64,000 nucleotides of DNA, taken from assembly GCA_003169695.1 (NCBI GenBank), contig PNAS01000057.1, positions 71,597-135,596 of the forward strand, in the 5' to 3' direction. Positions 1 through 9,873 of the stretch are shown here, in pieces. Position numbers and translations under genes: made by a program. The notes beneath the pieces are model-generated. The model saw only the letters and a program-made list of their open reading frames with translations. It was not told the DNA's origin and ran no database searches. The DNA comes from Spartobacteria bacterium (GTDB taxonomy: Bacteria > Verrucomicrobiota > Verrucomicrobiia > Chthoniobacterales > UBA10450). Position 1 is the stretch's first letter; each line of letters begins with the position of its first letter.

Positions 1-1245
1 CCCGGCAGCGATTCGACGCCGCTCTATTCGCCGGATGGAAAACACATCGCATGGCGCTCGATGGCGCGCGCTGGTTACGAAGCGGACAAGGAGTCGCTCC
101 TCATTTATCAGCGAGAGCTCGGGCAGATACGCAATGCCACGGCTGATTGGGATCGCTCTGTCGGCAGCTTCGCGTGGACGCCGGATTCCAAGGCGGTCTT
201 TTTTACCGCGGAGGATCGCGGCGAATCTCCGATCTGGGCGTTGCCGCTCGATGCCAAACAGCCGGGCGAAGTCGCGCGACTTGATGCCGACGATCTCGCT
301 TTCGCCAGGGACGGAAAGTCGCTTTTTTTCAGTCGCGTCTCGATCACAACGCCGAGTGAGGCGGCGCGTTTGGATCTCTCCAGTTGGAAAAACGGATCGA
401 AGGTTGATCCGGCTGCGGTGACGCGCGTGAACGAAGCGCTGCTCTCGCAAATCGATATGCCGGCGATGGAGTCGTTCAACTTCAAAGGCGCGGAGAACGC
501 AGATATCCAAGGCTTCCTTATCAAGCCGCCCGGATTCGATCCGTCGAAAAAATATCCCCTCAAGTTTTTGATTCACGGCGGACCGCAAGGCGCTTGGGGA
601 AACAGTTGGAGCTACCGTTGGAACGCAGAACTGTTCGCAGCAAACGGCTACGTCGTCGTGATGATCAACTTCCATGGCTCAACCGGGTACGGGCAAGAGT
701 TCACGGACTCGATCAGCGGCGATTGGGGCGGCAAGCCGTATGTCGATCTGATGAAGGGCCTCGATTACGTGGAGAAGACTTATCCATTCATCGACAAGAA
801 TCGCGAGGCCGCCCTCGGAGCGAGTTACGGCGGATACATGGCGAACTGGCTTCTCGGTCACACCGATCGCTTCAAGTGCATCGTGTCGCACGACGGCATG
901 TTTAACAGCGAATCGGCCTACGGAACGACCGAAGAGCTTTGGTTCAACGAGTGGGAATTCAAAGGTACGCCGTGGAAGAACCGCGAACTCTACCGGAAAT
1001 GGTCGCCGCACTTGTTTGCCGACAAATTCAAAACGCCGACGCTCGCGGTGCACGGCCAACTGGATTTCCGGCTGGATGTTTCCGAGGGCTTTCAGCTCTT
1101 CACCACGCTCCAACGGCTGAAGGTGCCGTCGAAGATGTTATATTTTCCGGACGAAGGTCACTGGGTGTTGAAGCCGCAGAACTCAAGGCTCTGGTACAAG
1201 ACGGTGAACGACTGGGTCGATCAGTGGTGCGGCGAAAAACATTGA
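1..1245 (+). CDS. S9 family prolyl oligopeptidase/acylaminoacyl peptidase, 5'-truncated by window start
   Basis: Frame open from base 1; WD40-like N-terminal part; catalytic GASYGGYMANW and DEGHWVLKPQN motifs. Confidence 0.93.
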   Translation, partial: PGSDSTPLYSPDGKHIAWRSMARAGYEADKESLLIYQRELGQIRNATADWDRSVGSFAWTPDSKAVFFTAEDRGESPIWALPLDAKQPGEVARLDADDLAFARDGKSLFFSRVSITTPSEAARLDLSSWKNGSKVDPAAVTRVNEALLSQIDMPAMESFNFKGAENADIQGFLIKPPGFDPSKKYPLKFLIHGGPQGAWGNSWSYRWNAELFAANGYVVVMINFHGSTGYGQEFTDSISGDWGGKPYVDLMKGLDYVEKTYPFIDKNREAALGASYGGYMANWLLGHTDRFKCIVSHDGMFNSESAYGTTEELWFNEWEFKGTPWKNRELYRKWSPHLFADKFKTPTLAVHGQLDFRLDVSEGFQLFTTLQRLKVPSKMLYFPDEGHWVLKPQNSRLWYKTVNDWVDQWCGEKH

Positions 1246-1252
1246 GCTATTT

Positions 1253-1276
1253 AGCGATTGAGTGAGTGAGCGATTG
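1253..1276. repeat. Octamer tandem repeat agcgattg/agtgagtg/agcgattg
   Basis: Direct reading, intergenic. Confidence 0.6.
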
Positions 1277-1320
1277 GAACACAATCAAATCGCCCGATCG
1301 TTAACTCGCCCGCTCGCTAC

Positions 1321-2751
1321 ATGGACTCGCTTCAGCCCACGATCCTGATTGTCGATGACGAAAAGCATACGCGCGATGGACTGCGGCGTTTGCTCGAGGA
1401 TGAATACGATACCTATGTCGCGGAGGATATTCGCGGCGCGATGGATGTGCTCGAGCGCGAGCAGATTGATCTGATGGTCACCGATCTGCGTCTCGGCAGT
1501 GACGACGGAATGGCTTTGATCGAACGTGCGCTGAAACTCCCGCAACCGCCGATTTGCATCATGATGACTGCCTACGGTTCGGTCGACACCGCGGTCGAAG
1601 CGATGAAACGCGGCGCCTACGATTTCGTGACGAAGCCGCTCAATCTCGACAAAGTCGAAATGCTGATTGTGCGCGCACTCGCCAGCCGCCGGATGGAGCA
1701 GGAAAATCGGACGCTGCGACAGCAGGTGGACGAACGCTATGGACTCGAGAATATCATCGGTGAATCGCAGGCCCTGCACGAGGTGCTCGACACGATCCGC
1801 CAGGTCGCGCCCTCCTCCGCGAATGTCTTGATCGAAGGGGAAAGCGGCACCGGGAAGGAACTGGCCGCTCATGCGATTCACAATTTGAGCCGCCGGAATA
1901 AAGCAAAATTCGTCACGGTGCATTGCGCGGCGCTCTCGCCGCAATTGCTCGAGAGTGAATTGTTCGGACACGAGCGCGGAGCGTTTACCGGCGCACACGA
2001 CCGCCGGATTGGACGGTTCGAGCAGGCGAACGGCGGCACTATTTTCCTGGACGAAATCGGGGAGATCGACGCCAGCACGCAGGTTAAGCTCCTGCGCGTG
2101 ATCAGCGAAGAGCGGGCTTTCGAGCGGGTGGGTGGGAACCAGACTTTGCGCGCCGACGTGCGCTTGATTGCGGCCACGAACAAGAACCTCGAGAAGTTGG
2201 TCGCGGATGGTGAATTTCGTGACGATTTGTATTTTCGTCTCAACGTCGTCCACATCACGATGCCGCCGTTGCGCGAGCGGAAGGAAGATATTCCGATGCT
2301 GGTGCGGGGATTTCTCCGGCATTTCTGCAAGGCCAACGAGAAGCCGCTCCTCGATTTGACCGCCGATGCGATGAACGCGCTCCTCACTTATAATTGGCCG
2401 GGAAACGTGCGCGAATTGCGCACGGCAATCGAGCACGGCGTGGTCATGGCGCACGGGCCGAAAATCACTTTGCGCGACCTGCCCGTGAACGTGCGCCAGG
2501 CGACCGGCGCGTTCCTGCCCGGCGGCATCACCCCGAGCAAAGCGTTCGGTGAAAAATCGAGCGCTCTCGATCTGCACGAAACCGAGAAGCGGCTCATCAT
2601 GCAGGCGCTCGCGACGACGAACGGAAACGTCACCGCCGCGGCGAAGAAGCTGGGAATCAGCCGCCGAACTTTGCACCGCAAGATCAACGAAATGGATGCG
2701 GAGAAGGTCGAAGGACGAAGTGCGAATGGCGAAGTGAAAACCGATGAATAA
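1321..2751 (+). CDS. Sigma-54-dependent response regulator (NtrC family: REC-AAA+-Fis HTH)
   Basis: ILIVDDEKHTRDGL, GESGTGKE Walker A, GAFTGA loop, C-terminal NVTAAAKKLGISRRTLHRKI HTH. Confidence 0.96.
   Translation: MDSLQPTILIVDDEKHTRDGLRRLLEDEYDTYVAEDIRGAMDVLEREQIDLMVTDLRLGSDDGMALIERALKLPQPPICIMMTAYGSVDTAVEAMKRGAYDFVTKPLNLDKVEMLIVRALASRRMEQENRTLRQQVDERYGLENIIGESQALHEVLDTIRQVAPSSANVLIEGESGTGKELAAHAIHNLSRRNKAKFVTVHCAALSPQLLESELFGHERGAFTGAHDRRIGRFEQANGGTIFLDEIGEIDASTQVKLLRVISEERAFERVGGNQTLRADVRLIAATNKNLEKLVADGEFRDDLYFRLNVVHITMPPLRERKEDIPMLVRGFLRHFCKANEKPLLDLTADAMNALLTYNWPGNVRELRTAIEHGVVMAHGPKITLRDLPVNVRQATGAFLPGGITPSKAFGEKSSALDLHETEKRLIMQALATTNGNVTAAAKKLGISRRTLHRKINEMDAEKVEGRSANGEVKTDE
2703..2737. 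repeat. Heptamer array inside 3' end of the response regulator CDS
   Basis: gaaggtc gaaggac gaagtgc gaatggc gaagtga = 5 x 7 bp. Confidence 0.8.
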
Positions 2752-3325
2752 TTCCGTGTTCGCCCGCGCGGTGTTCCGGGTCCGATCGTGGACCTGCCGG
2801 GGCGGGGCGATCATTCGGACTGTATGGTGGCGGCTGCTCGGCCTGCGCGTCGGCGCTGGCACGTTGCTTCCAAAAATTTACGTAACCTGGCCACATCAGG
2901 TCTCGTTAGGCGCGCATTGCACGGTGGAACAAGGCGCCTATTTTAAATACGATGGCATTTGGGCGCCGGGACCGAGACTGGTGATCGGCGATCACGTTTT
3001 TGTCGGCGCAGGCTGCGAATTTAATTTCAAACGTGGTATCACGATCGGCTCACATTGTTTGATCGCATCGGGCTGCTACTTCATTGACCACGATCACCAA
3101 TCCGCGCGGCGTGACGTGCCGATGGGAACCCAAACCGATGGGCCGGAAGCGTCGGTTACGCTCGAGAACGACGTCTGGATCGGCGCGAACGTCGTGCTCT
3201 TGAAGGGAGTGACGATTGGACGGGGAGCAATCGTTGCGGCCGGCGCAGTGGTCAGACACTCAATTCCGCCTTATGAAATCTGGGGAGGCGTACCGGCGAA
3301 GAAAATCGGGGAGCGACCTCTGTAG
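2744..3325 (+). CDS. Left-handed beta-helix acyltransferase (WcaF/maltose acetyltransferase-like)
   Basis: Hexapeptide repeats; DNDVWIGANVVLLKGVTIGRGAIVAAGAVV-type motif. Confidence 0.88.
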   Translation: MNNSVFARAVFRVRSWTCRGGAIIRTVWWRLLGLRVGAGTLLPKIYVTWPHQVSLGAHCTVEQGAYFKYDGIWAPGPRLVIGDHVFVGAGCEFNFKRGITIGSHCLIASGCYFIDHDHQSARRDVPMGTQTDGPEASVTLENDVWIGANVVLLKGVTIGRGAIVAAGAVVRHSIPPYEIWGGVPAKKIGERPL

Positions 3326-3432
3326 CGACACTCTATGAGCCTCGAGCGCGGCTGATGTGACGCGGCCTTCGAGACCACCGCTAATGCAATTTACCGTTTA
3401 CGGATGGCACTGGCGGCCTTTCAATAACCGAC

Positions 3433-4818
3433 GTGACGCAGGAAAAGAGGATTTTTGGAACGGACGGTGTGCGGGGTGTCGCAAACGTGGAGCCGGTCAC
3501 GGCGGAGACGGCGTTGAAGCTCGGTCGCGCAGCTGCGCATGTTTTCACGCAGCTCAACCCACGCGAGCACCCGAGCGGCGCTCGGCCGAAAATCGTGCTC
3601 GGCAAAGACACCCGACTCTCCGGTTACATGCTCGAGAACGCGCTCGTCGCCGGCATCACCTCACTCGGCGTGGATGTGCTCCTGATCGGGCCGCTGCCGA
3701 CGCCGGGGGTGGCCTATATCACGCGCTCACTGCGAGCGGATGCGGGCATCGTTCTTTCCGCGTCTCACAACCCATATGAAGACAACGGGATCAAATTTTT
3801 CCGGCATGACGGCTACAAACTCGACGATCAGATCGAGCAACAGATCGAGCAGCTTGTCTTTACGGGTGAGATCGATTCCATTCGCCCGACCGCGGGAAAA
3901 ATCGGCCGAGCGCGACGAATCGACGATGCTCTCGGACGTTATGTCGAGTTCGCGAAAGCCAGCTTCCCGAGGAAAATGTCTCTCGAGAAAATGCACATCG
4001 CGGTCGATGTCGCGAACGGCGCGGCCTACAAATCGACGCCGTGCATTCTACGCGAACTCGGCGCTGCTTTGACGGTCGCGCACGACGAACCAAACGGGAC
4101 GAATATCAACGCGCAATGCGGCAGCACTTTTCCTTCTGAGATTCAGCGCGTCGTAAAGGAAAGCGGCGCGCGAATCGGCATCACGCATGACGGTGATGCC
4201 GATCGCGTCCTGCTCTGCGATGAAAATGGGGAGCTCGTGGATGGCGACGAGATTCTTGCGATCGCGGCGGTCGATTTACTGAAATCGGGCCATCTGCAGG
4301 AGAAAACGCTCGTTGCCACGGTCATGAGCAATTTTGGACTCGACGAAGCACTCGCCCCTCTCGGCGGAAAAGTTGTGCGCGCGAAAGTGGGCGACCGCTA
4401 CGTAATCGAGGAAATGGTGGAGCGAAATCTGAACCTGGGGGGCGAGCAAAGCGGTCATATGATTTTCCGCGATTTCACAACGACCGGCGACGGAATCATC
4501 AGTGCGTTGCAAATCCTGCGCATCATGAAAACGACTGGGACGCCGCTCAGCGAATTGAAGGGCTGCCTGACGAAATACCCGCAGGCGCAACGAAATTTGA
4601 AGGTGAAGGAGAAACGTCCGCTCGAAGAATTGCCGGCGATAATGAAACTGGTGGGAGACGCGGAGAAAGAGCTTTCAGGCAAGGGCCGTGTGCTCCTGCG
4701 ATACTCGGGGACGGAGCCGAAGATCCGGCTCTTGATCGAAGGCCGCGAGCTGGAGCAAATCGATCGGCAGGCAAATCGGATCGCGGAGGCGATCCAAAGC
4801 GCGATTGGCGTGAATTAG
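3433..4818 (+). CDS. glmM: Phosphoglucosamine mutase
   Basis: IFGTDGVRGVANVEPVT N-terminus, VLSASHNPYEDNGIKFF active site, DGDADRVLLCDENGELVDGD; GTG-type start. Confidence 0.95.
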   Translation: MTQEKRIFGTDGVRGVANVEPVTAETALKLGRAAAHVFTQLNPREHPSGARPKIVLGKDTRLSGYMLENALVAGITSLGVDVLLIGPLPTPGVAYITRSLRADAGIVLSASHNPYEDNGIKFFRHDGYKLDDQIEQQIEQLVFTGEIDSIRPTAGKIGRARRIDDALGRYVEFAKASFPRKMSLEKMHIAVDVANGAAYKSTPCILRELGAALTVAHDEPNGTNINAQCGSTFPSEIQRVVKESGARIGITHDGDADRVLLCDENGELVDGDEILAIAAVDLLKSGHLQEKTLVATVMSNFGLDEALAPLGGKVVRAKVGDRYVIEEMVERNLNLGGEQSGHMIFRDFTTTGDGIISALQILRIMKTTGTPLSELKGCLTKYPQAQRNLKVKEKRPLEELPAIMKLVGDAEKELSGKGRVLLRYSGTEPKIRLLIEGRELEQIDRQANRIAEAIQSAIGVN

Positions 4819-4884
4819 GAAAGCTGCGCTGTCTATTTTGTTCTTCTTCCTTACTTCCTGTTTTCCTGATTCACATTCTTCGTC

Positions 4885-5523
4885 ATGAGCCTTATACAAG
4901 TCATCGAAGCGCTTTTATTCAGTGCGCAGAAGCCGCTTTCATCGCGCGAGCTGGTGAGCGCGATCAAGGGCGCGGGCGCCGCGGACGAGCTCATGCCTAA
5001 CGAGTTTTCACGTGCGACGGAAGCGGAAGTGGCAGCCGCGCTGGAACAGTTGAAGATCGAATACATAGAGCAGAGTCGCGCGTTCCAACTCGTGGAAAAA
5101 GCCGAGGGATGGCAACTGGTGAGCGATCCCGCCTACGCGTCGTGGGTTCGCCAACTATTTCCGGCCGCGAAACCGGCACGACTTACTCCTCCTTCATTGG
5201 AAACTCTGGCGATCGTCGCCTACCGGCAGCCAATCACGCGCGCCGATGTCGAAGCAGTTCGCGGTGTCGCTGTGGACGGCGTCCTGCAAAGCTTGATGGA
5301 GCGCGGGCTGGTCAAGATCGCCGGTCGCGCGGAGGTCCCCGGCCGCCCGCTTCTGTACGAGACGACGCAATTCTTCCTCGAGCATTTCGGCTTGCGCAAT
5401 CTCGATGAGCTTCCCAACGCAGAGGAATTGAAAAGGCGCTACCTGCCTTCGGCGCAGGGTTCTTCGGCAATCTCACCCGCTCCTTTAGTCGATCAGGACA
5501 CGATGGTGCATAAATCCGAATAG
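4885..5523 (+). CDS. scpB: Segregation and condensation protein B
   Basis: LIQVIEALLFSAQKPLSSREL; ETLAIVAYRQPITRADVEAVRGV; GRPLLYETTQFFLEHFGLRNLDELP. Confidence 0.94.
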   Translation: MSLIQVIEALLFSAQKPLSSRELVSAIKGAGAADELMPNEFSRATEAEVAAALEQLKIEYIEQSRAFQLVEKAEGWQLVSDPAYASWVRQLFPAAKPARLTPPSLETLAIVAYRQPITRADVEAVRGVAVDGVLQSLMERGLVKIAGRAEVPGRPLLYETTQFFLEHFGLRNLDELPNAEELKRRYLPSAQGSSAISPAPLVDQDTMVHKSE

Positions 5524-5618
5524 AAACGCCAGGCCCATTGGACGGTGTCCGAAAATCTACGGCAGTCGTGGCGCGGCATTGACTTGGCGGCCTGTTTGCG
5601 AAACGATTCACGGCTCAC

Positions 5619-5850
5619 ATGAAGGCGAATAATCTGATCAATTACCTTTCCGCCACCGCGATTTTTTTCGTTGCGTTTGCTTCCAATGCTCGCGGGGCGG
5701 ACGCTCGTGGTCATTGAATTCAGCACGATTACCGCACACCTCGATAAGGAAGATATGAGTGGGAAATATTCGTGGACTGACGTTTTCGTAAGGCAAAACG
5801 GTGCGTGGAGGATGGTCGCCGCGCACGTAACGATGGTGGTAAAGAAATAG
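5619..5850 (+). pseudogene. DUF4440/SnoaL-like secreted protein relic with internal deletion
   Basis: Signal peptide MKANNLINYLSATAIFFVAFASNARGADARGH* then, in another frame, TLVVIEFSTITAHLDKEDMSGKYSWTDVFVRQNGAWRMVAAHVTMVVKK*. Confidence 0.75.
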
Positions 5851-5886
5851 CGCGGGCCCCGGCGCTCGCCTGGATTAGAGTCTGAT

Positions 5887-6540
5887 ATGAAGAAATTCGG
5901 AATCGGTTGTGGCGCAGTCCTTATCATCCTCATTGTGATCCTCATCATTGTGGGCTTCGCCGTTGGTGGGAGCTATAATCGGCTCGTCAAGTTGGATCAG
6001 AATGTGAATGAGAAATGGGCGCAGGTACAGAATGTCTACCAGCGCCGGGCGGATCTGATTCCGAATCTGGTCAACACCGTCGCGGGCGCCGCGAATTTCG
6101 AGAAATCGACGCTCATTGCGGTGACGCAAGCGCGGGCTAGCGTCGGCCAAGTGAAGCTCGATCCGAACAAGGCGCCGACGGATGCCGCGCAGCTCGAACA
6201 GTTCCAGCAAGCACAGGGGCAACTGAGCAACGCGCTCTCGCGTTTGCTCGTGGTGAGCGAGCGTTACCCGGAGTTGCGTGCGAACCAGAACTTTCTCAGT
6301 TTGCAAGCGCAACTGGAAGGAACCGAGAACCGCATTTCGGTGGAACGCGGGAACTTCAACGAAACGGTAAAAGATTACAACACAGCGGTGCGCAGTTTCC
6401 CGACCACATTTTTCGCGGGCATGTTTGGGTTTCAGCCGCGGCCGTTCTTCAATGCTCAACCGGGCGCCGACAAGGCGCCGGAAGTGAAGTTCGATTTCAA
6501 TCAAACGCCAGCCACGCCTGCGCCCGCGACAACGCCCTAA
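5887..6540 (+). CDS. LemA family protein
   Basis: YNRLVKLDQNVNEKWAQVQNVYQRRADLIPNLVNTV; ERYPELRANQNFLSLQAQLEGTENRISVER. Confidence 0.96.
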   Translation: MKKFGIGCGAVLIILIVILIIVGFAVGGSYNRLVKLDQNVNEKWAQVQNVYQRRADLIPNLVNTVAGAANFEKSTLIAVTQARASVGQVKLDPNKAPTDAAQLEQFQQAQGQLSNALSRLLVVSERYPELRANQNFLSLQAQLEGTENRISVERGNFNETVKDYNTAVRSFPTTFFAGMFGFQPRPFFNAQPGADKAPEVKFDFNQTPATPAPATTP

Positions 6541-6585
6541 AACGACAAGGCTCGGCATAATTTCTCGCCGGATCTGTAAATCTTT

Positions 6586-7362
6586 GTGAAACGCTTTGCG
6601 CTGTTGGTTGCATCAGTGGTGGCGCTCGCCAGCGCGAACCTGCGCGCCGCTGAGACCATTCCGCCGAAACCAGCCGGCTATTTCAATGATTATGCCGGCG
6701 TCGTCTCCAAAGAGGCGGCGCTGCGTTTCAATGAGCAGCTTGCCCAATTCGAGCGCGAAACTTCGAACCAAGTCGTGGTCGCCGTTTTCCGGAAAATGGA
6801 AAGCGAATCTTCAATCGAAGATTATGGTCAGCGTGTCGCGCAAGCGTGGGGCATTGGAAAGAAAGAAGTCAGCAAAGGCAACGGGGTCGCAATGCTGGTC
6901 TTCATCGATGACCGGAAAATTTCCATTCAAGTCGGTTATGGTTTGGAGGGGGCTTTACCGGATGCCGTCGCGTTCGACATCCGGACGCGCCACATCAATC
7001 CGCATTTCCGGAGCGGGGACTACGAGGGTGGACTCGCCGAAGGGATTGATCTGACATGTAAAGCCATCCGCGGCGAATATACGGGAGACGGCAAAACCAA
7101 CGCGGAGCGGGCGTCTAACAGCGGCGGTGGCGGACATATTCTCTTTCTCGTTATTTTCATAATCATTGTTTTGATGGCGATGCGATCTTCGCTCCGCCGC
7201 CGGGGCTATGGTTACTCGAGTTTCGGAGGACCTTTCCTCGGCGGATGGTCAAGCGGCAGCGGAGGCAACTGGTCGAGCGGATCCTCGGGAGGCGGTGGAT
7301 TCAGCGGCTTTAGCGGAGGTGGCGGAAGTTTCGGCGGCGGTGGCTCGAGTGGAAGCTGGTAG
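6586..7362 (+). CDS. TPM domain protein (YgcG family) with Gly/Ser-rich C-terminus
   Basis: NDYAGVVSKEAALRFNEQLAQFERETSNQVVVAVF; single TM; GGGGSFGGGGSSGSW tail; downstream of lemA. Confidence 0.92.
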   Translation: MKRFALLVASVVALASANLRAAETIPPKPAGYFNDYAGVVSKEAALRFNEQLAQFERETSNQVVVAVFRKMESESSIEDYGQRVAQAWGIGKKEVSKGNGVAMLVFIDDRKISIQVGYGLEGALPDAVAFDIRTRHINPHFRSGDYEGGLAEGIDLTCKAIRGEYTGDGKTNAERASNSGGGGHILFLVIFIIIVLMAMRSSLRRRGYGYSSFGGPFLGGWSSGSGGNWSSGSSGGGGFSGFSGGGGSFGGGGSSGSW

Positions 7363-7368
7363 ACGCAA

Positions 7369-7806
7369 ATGCGAACGAAGGATTTTCTCGGCAAGCTCGA
7401 TCACGATCGCATCGTGGCGGCGATCGGCGCCGCGGAAGCGAAAACGTCGGGGCAAATTCGCGTGTACGTTCAGCGGGGCGAACTGGACGGCGACGCTCTC
7501 GATTACGCGCAAAAGAAATTCCAGAAGCTGGGCATGCAAGCGACGAAGGAACGAAACGGCGTCCTGATTCTTGTGCTACCGCGCGCGCGCAAGTTTGCGG
7601 TGATTGGAGACGAGGGCGTGCATCAGAAATGCGGGGATGAATTCTGGCAAGAGTTAGTGGAAAGGATGCGCGCGCATTTCCAGAAGGAGAATTTCACTGA
7701 CGCATTGGTGGAAGCGATCGAAGAAGCGGGCAAACTTCTGACTCGCCATTTTCCGAAACCGGCCGCGCCGAAAAACGAGCTGTCGGACGAAATCATCGAA
7801 GGCTAG
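7369..7806 (+). CDS. TPM domain protein (second copy)
   Basis: AIGAAEAKTSGQIRVYVQRGELDGDALDYAQKKFQKLGM; VLILVLPRARKFAVIGDEGVHQKCG. Confidence 0.88.
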   Translation: MRTKDFLGKLDHDRIVAAIGAAEAKTSGQIRVYVQRGELDGDALDYAQKKFQKLGMQATKERNGVLILVLPRARKFAVIGDEGVHQKCGDEFWQELVERMRAHFQKENFTDALVEAIEEAGKLLTRHFPKPAAPKNELSDEIIEG

Positions 7807-7965
7807 TTGCACGGGCCGCCCCGACTACAAATCCCCACTTGCAAAGCCTGCCTGGTGGTGTTGATTCCACGTCCCGCAACGAGTTTTTGAAGTTGCGCCG
7901 TTGGTCCCTGGGTTTCCGTCGCTGGACGTGAGGCCGCACTCGTCAGGGGTAACCCGGCGTTTGGA

Positions 7966-7995
7966 GGATTTCGGATTTTGGATTTCGGATTTCGG
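7966..7995. repeat. Heptamer array ggattt[c/t] x4 upstream of rpoA
   Basis: ggatttc ggatttt ggatttc ggatttc gg. Confidence 0.8.
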
Positions 7996-8044
7996 AAAGA
8001 TTCAACTCTCCCGCTATCCGGTTTCCTGTATCCGGTTTTATAAA

Positions 8045-9088
8045 ATGCCAGTTCATTACGGTCGTTTTGAAATGCCGAAAACTCTCGTGAAAGACGAGAA
8101 CGGCGCCACGGAAACCTACGCCAGATTCGTCGCCGAACCCTTTGAAGCGGGTTACGGCCACACGGTCGGAAATTCACTCCGCCGCGTGCTGCTCTCCTCG
8201 CTGGAAGGCGCCGCCATTACGGCAGTGAAAATCACTGGCGCGCAACATGAGTTCGCTACTTTACCCGGCGTCGTCGAGGACGTGACCGACATCGTGCTCA
8301 ACTTGAAACGCATCAAATTTAAGGCGGCGGAACACGAGCCGAGAAAGCTTTCTCTCACGGTCAACAAGGAAGGCGAAGTTACCGCGGAGGACATCCAACT
8401 CGTCCAAGGCTATGAGGTGCTGAATCCGGATCAGCTCATCTGCACGATGGACAAGAAGCATAAGTTCGATGCCGAGCTGGAAGTGCGCGTCGGACGCGGG
8501 TTTGCCACGGGCGATGAAAACAAGCGTCCCGATCAGCCGATCGGCCTCATTCCGATAGATTCCATTTTCTCGCCGGTGACGCGCGTGAAATACGCTGTGG
8601 AAAATACGCGCGTCGGCCAGCGCACCGATTATGACAAGCTTATCCTCGAAGTCTGGACGGATGGCCGCCTGACTCCGGACGACGCGTTGCTCCAGGCTTC
8701 TGCGATTTTGCGCCATCACCTGGATGTCTTCGTTAATTTCAATGAGGACGTGATCGAATTCGACGAAACGCCCGCTGGCGTGAGCGAAGAAAACATGAAG
8801 CTGAAGAAGCTTCTCAATATGAGCGTGAACGAGATCGAGCTCAGTGTGCGCGCGGCAAATTGCCTGAACAATGCGAACATCACCACGGTCGGCCAGCTCG
8901 CGCAGAAGACCGAGGCGGAGATGCTCAAGTATCGCAACTTCGGCAAGAAATCGCTTAACGAAATCAAAGACAAGCTGCAGCAGCTTCAGTTGGGTCTCGG
9001 CATGAAATTCGATCCGGGCCTGGTCGATACGCCGATCGCCACGGACGGCGCGGGGGTCAATGGCTCAGCCGAGGAAGAAAAGAAGTAA
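8045..9088 (+). CDS. rpoA: DNA-directed RNA polymerase subunit alpha
   Basis: RFVAEPFEAGYGHTVGNSLRRVLLSSLEGAAITAVKI; C-terminal VRAANCLNNANITTVGQLAQKTEAEMLKYRNFGKKSLNEIK. Start placed at MPVHYGRFEMPK rather than the ORF-track ATG. Confidence 0.97.
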   Translation: MPVHYGRFEMPKTLVKDENGATETYARFVAEPFEAGYGHTVGNSLRRVLLSSLEGAAITAVKITGAQHEFATLPGVVEDVTDIVLNLKRIKFKAAEHEPRKLSLTVNKEGEVTAEDIQLVQGYEVLNPDQLICTMDKKHKFDAELEVRVGRGFATGDENKRPDQPIGLIPIDSIFSPVTRVKYAVENTRVGQRTDYDKLILEVWTDGRLTPDDALLQASAILRHHLDVFVNFNEDVIEFDETPAGVSEENMKLKKLLNMSVNEIELSVRAANCLNNANITTVGQLAQKTEAEMLKYRNFGKKSLNEIKDKLQQLQLGLGMKFDPGLVDTPIATDGAGVNGSAEEEKK

Positions 9089-9126
9089 TCACTCGTTAGG
9101 CATTTCGCAGCGTCGAGGATGAATCC

Positions 9127-9621
9127 ATGAGACATCAAAAGAGGACTCTAAAACTGGGGTTAACGGCCGCCCATCGGAAAGCGCTGCTCGCGAATCAGGT
9201 GTGCAGTTTGATCGAGCATCAGCGCATCAAAACGACGCTCGCGAAAGCGAAGGCGGTTCGCCCGCTGGCGGAAAAGATGGTAACGCTCGGCAAGAAAGGC
9301 TCGCTGCATGCGCGGCGCACAGCGCTCGCCGTGCTTCGTCAGAAGGGTGCCGTTAAGAAATTGTTCGAGGACATTGCGCCACGTTCAGTGGCTCGGAACG
9401 GCGGATACACACGGATCGTAAAGCTCGGCGCTCGCAAGAGCGATTCGGCTCCGGTCGCGTTCATCGAATGGGTTGATGCGCCGCAAATGGTGGACGAACC
9501 AGCTCCGGAAGAAAAGGGCAAGAAGAGTAAGGCAGCAAAGGCTCCGGCGGCGGACACTGAGAAAAAAGCCGAGCGCAAGCCGAAGAGAAGCGAAGCGGCC
9601 GAAACCGAAGCCCTCGAGTAG
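9127..9621 (+). CDS. rplQ: 50S ribosomal protein L17
   Basis: [58 protein letters not shown]; downstream of rpoA; extended C-terminal tail. Confidence 0.97.
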   Translation: MRHQKRTLKLGLTAAHRKALLANQVCSLIEHQRIKTTLAKAKAVRPLAEKMVTLGKKGSLHARRTALAVLRQKGAVKKLFEDIAPRSVARNGGYTRIVKLGARKSDSAPVAFIEWVDAPQMVDEPAPEEKGKKSKAAKAPAADTEKKAERKPKRSEAAETEALE

Positions 9622-9660
9622 CAGCGTCTCTTCTTCTGTAGGGTTCTTTTTTTCACTCCC

Positions 9661-9687
9661 CCGGCGGGTCAGCGACCCCGCCCTACA
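9661..9687. repeat. Hairpin repeat ggcgggtcagcgaccccgccctaca
   Basis: Near-palindrome; related copies at 22939-22962 and 23008-23032. Confidence 0.65.
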
Positions 9688-9873
9688 CTGATTGGAAGAC
9701 ACGCCTTCGCTGCGTCCCGAAATCGGAACGGTCGGATCCCGCGGCCGGAATGGAATAAGGATAGTGCAATTTCGATATACGCTCATAAATATCTAACAAT
9801 GAATATGTTATGACATTATTCTCATTGATGGCACGGGCATTGCATGAAGGGAGACTGCAACCAACAAATTTTT

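Noticed and set aside
1285-2862. 525-aa minus-strand ORF
   Set aside because: Fully antisense to the sigma-54 response regulator; long antisense frames are expected in GC-rich coding DNA and the translation shows no recognisable domain.
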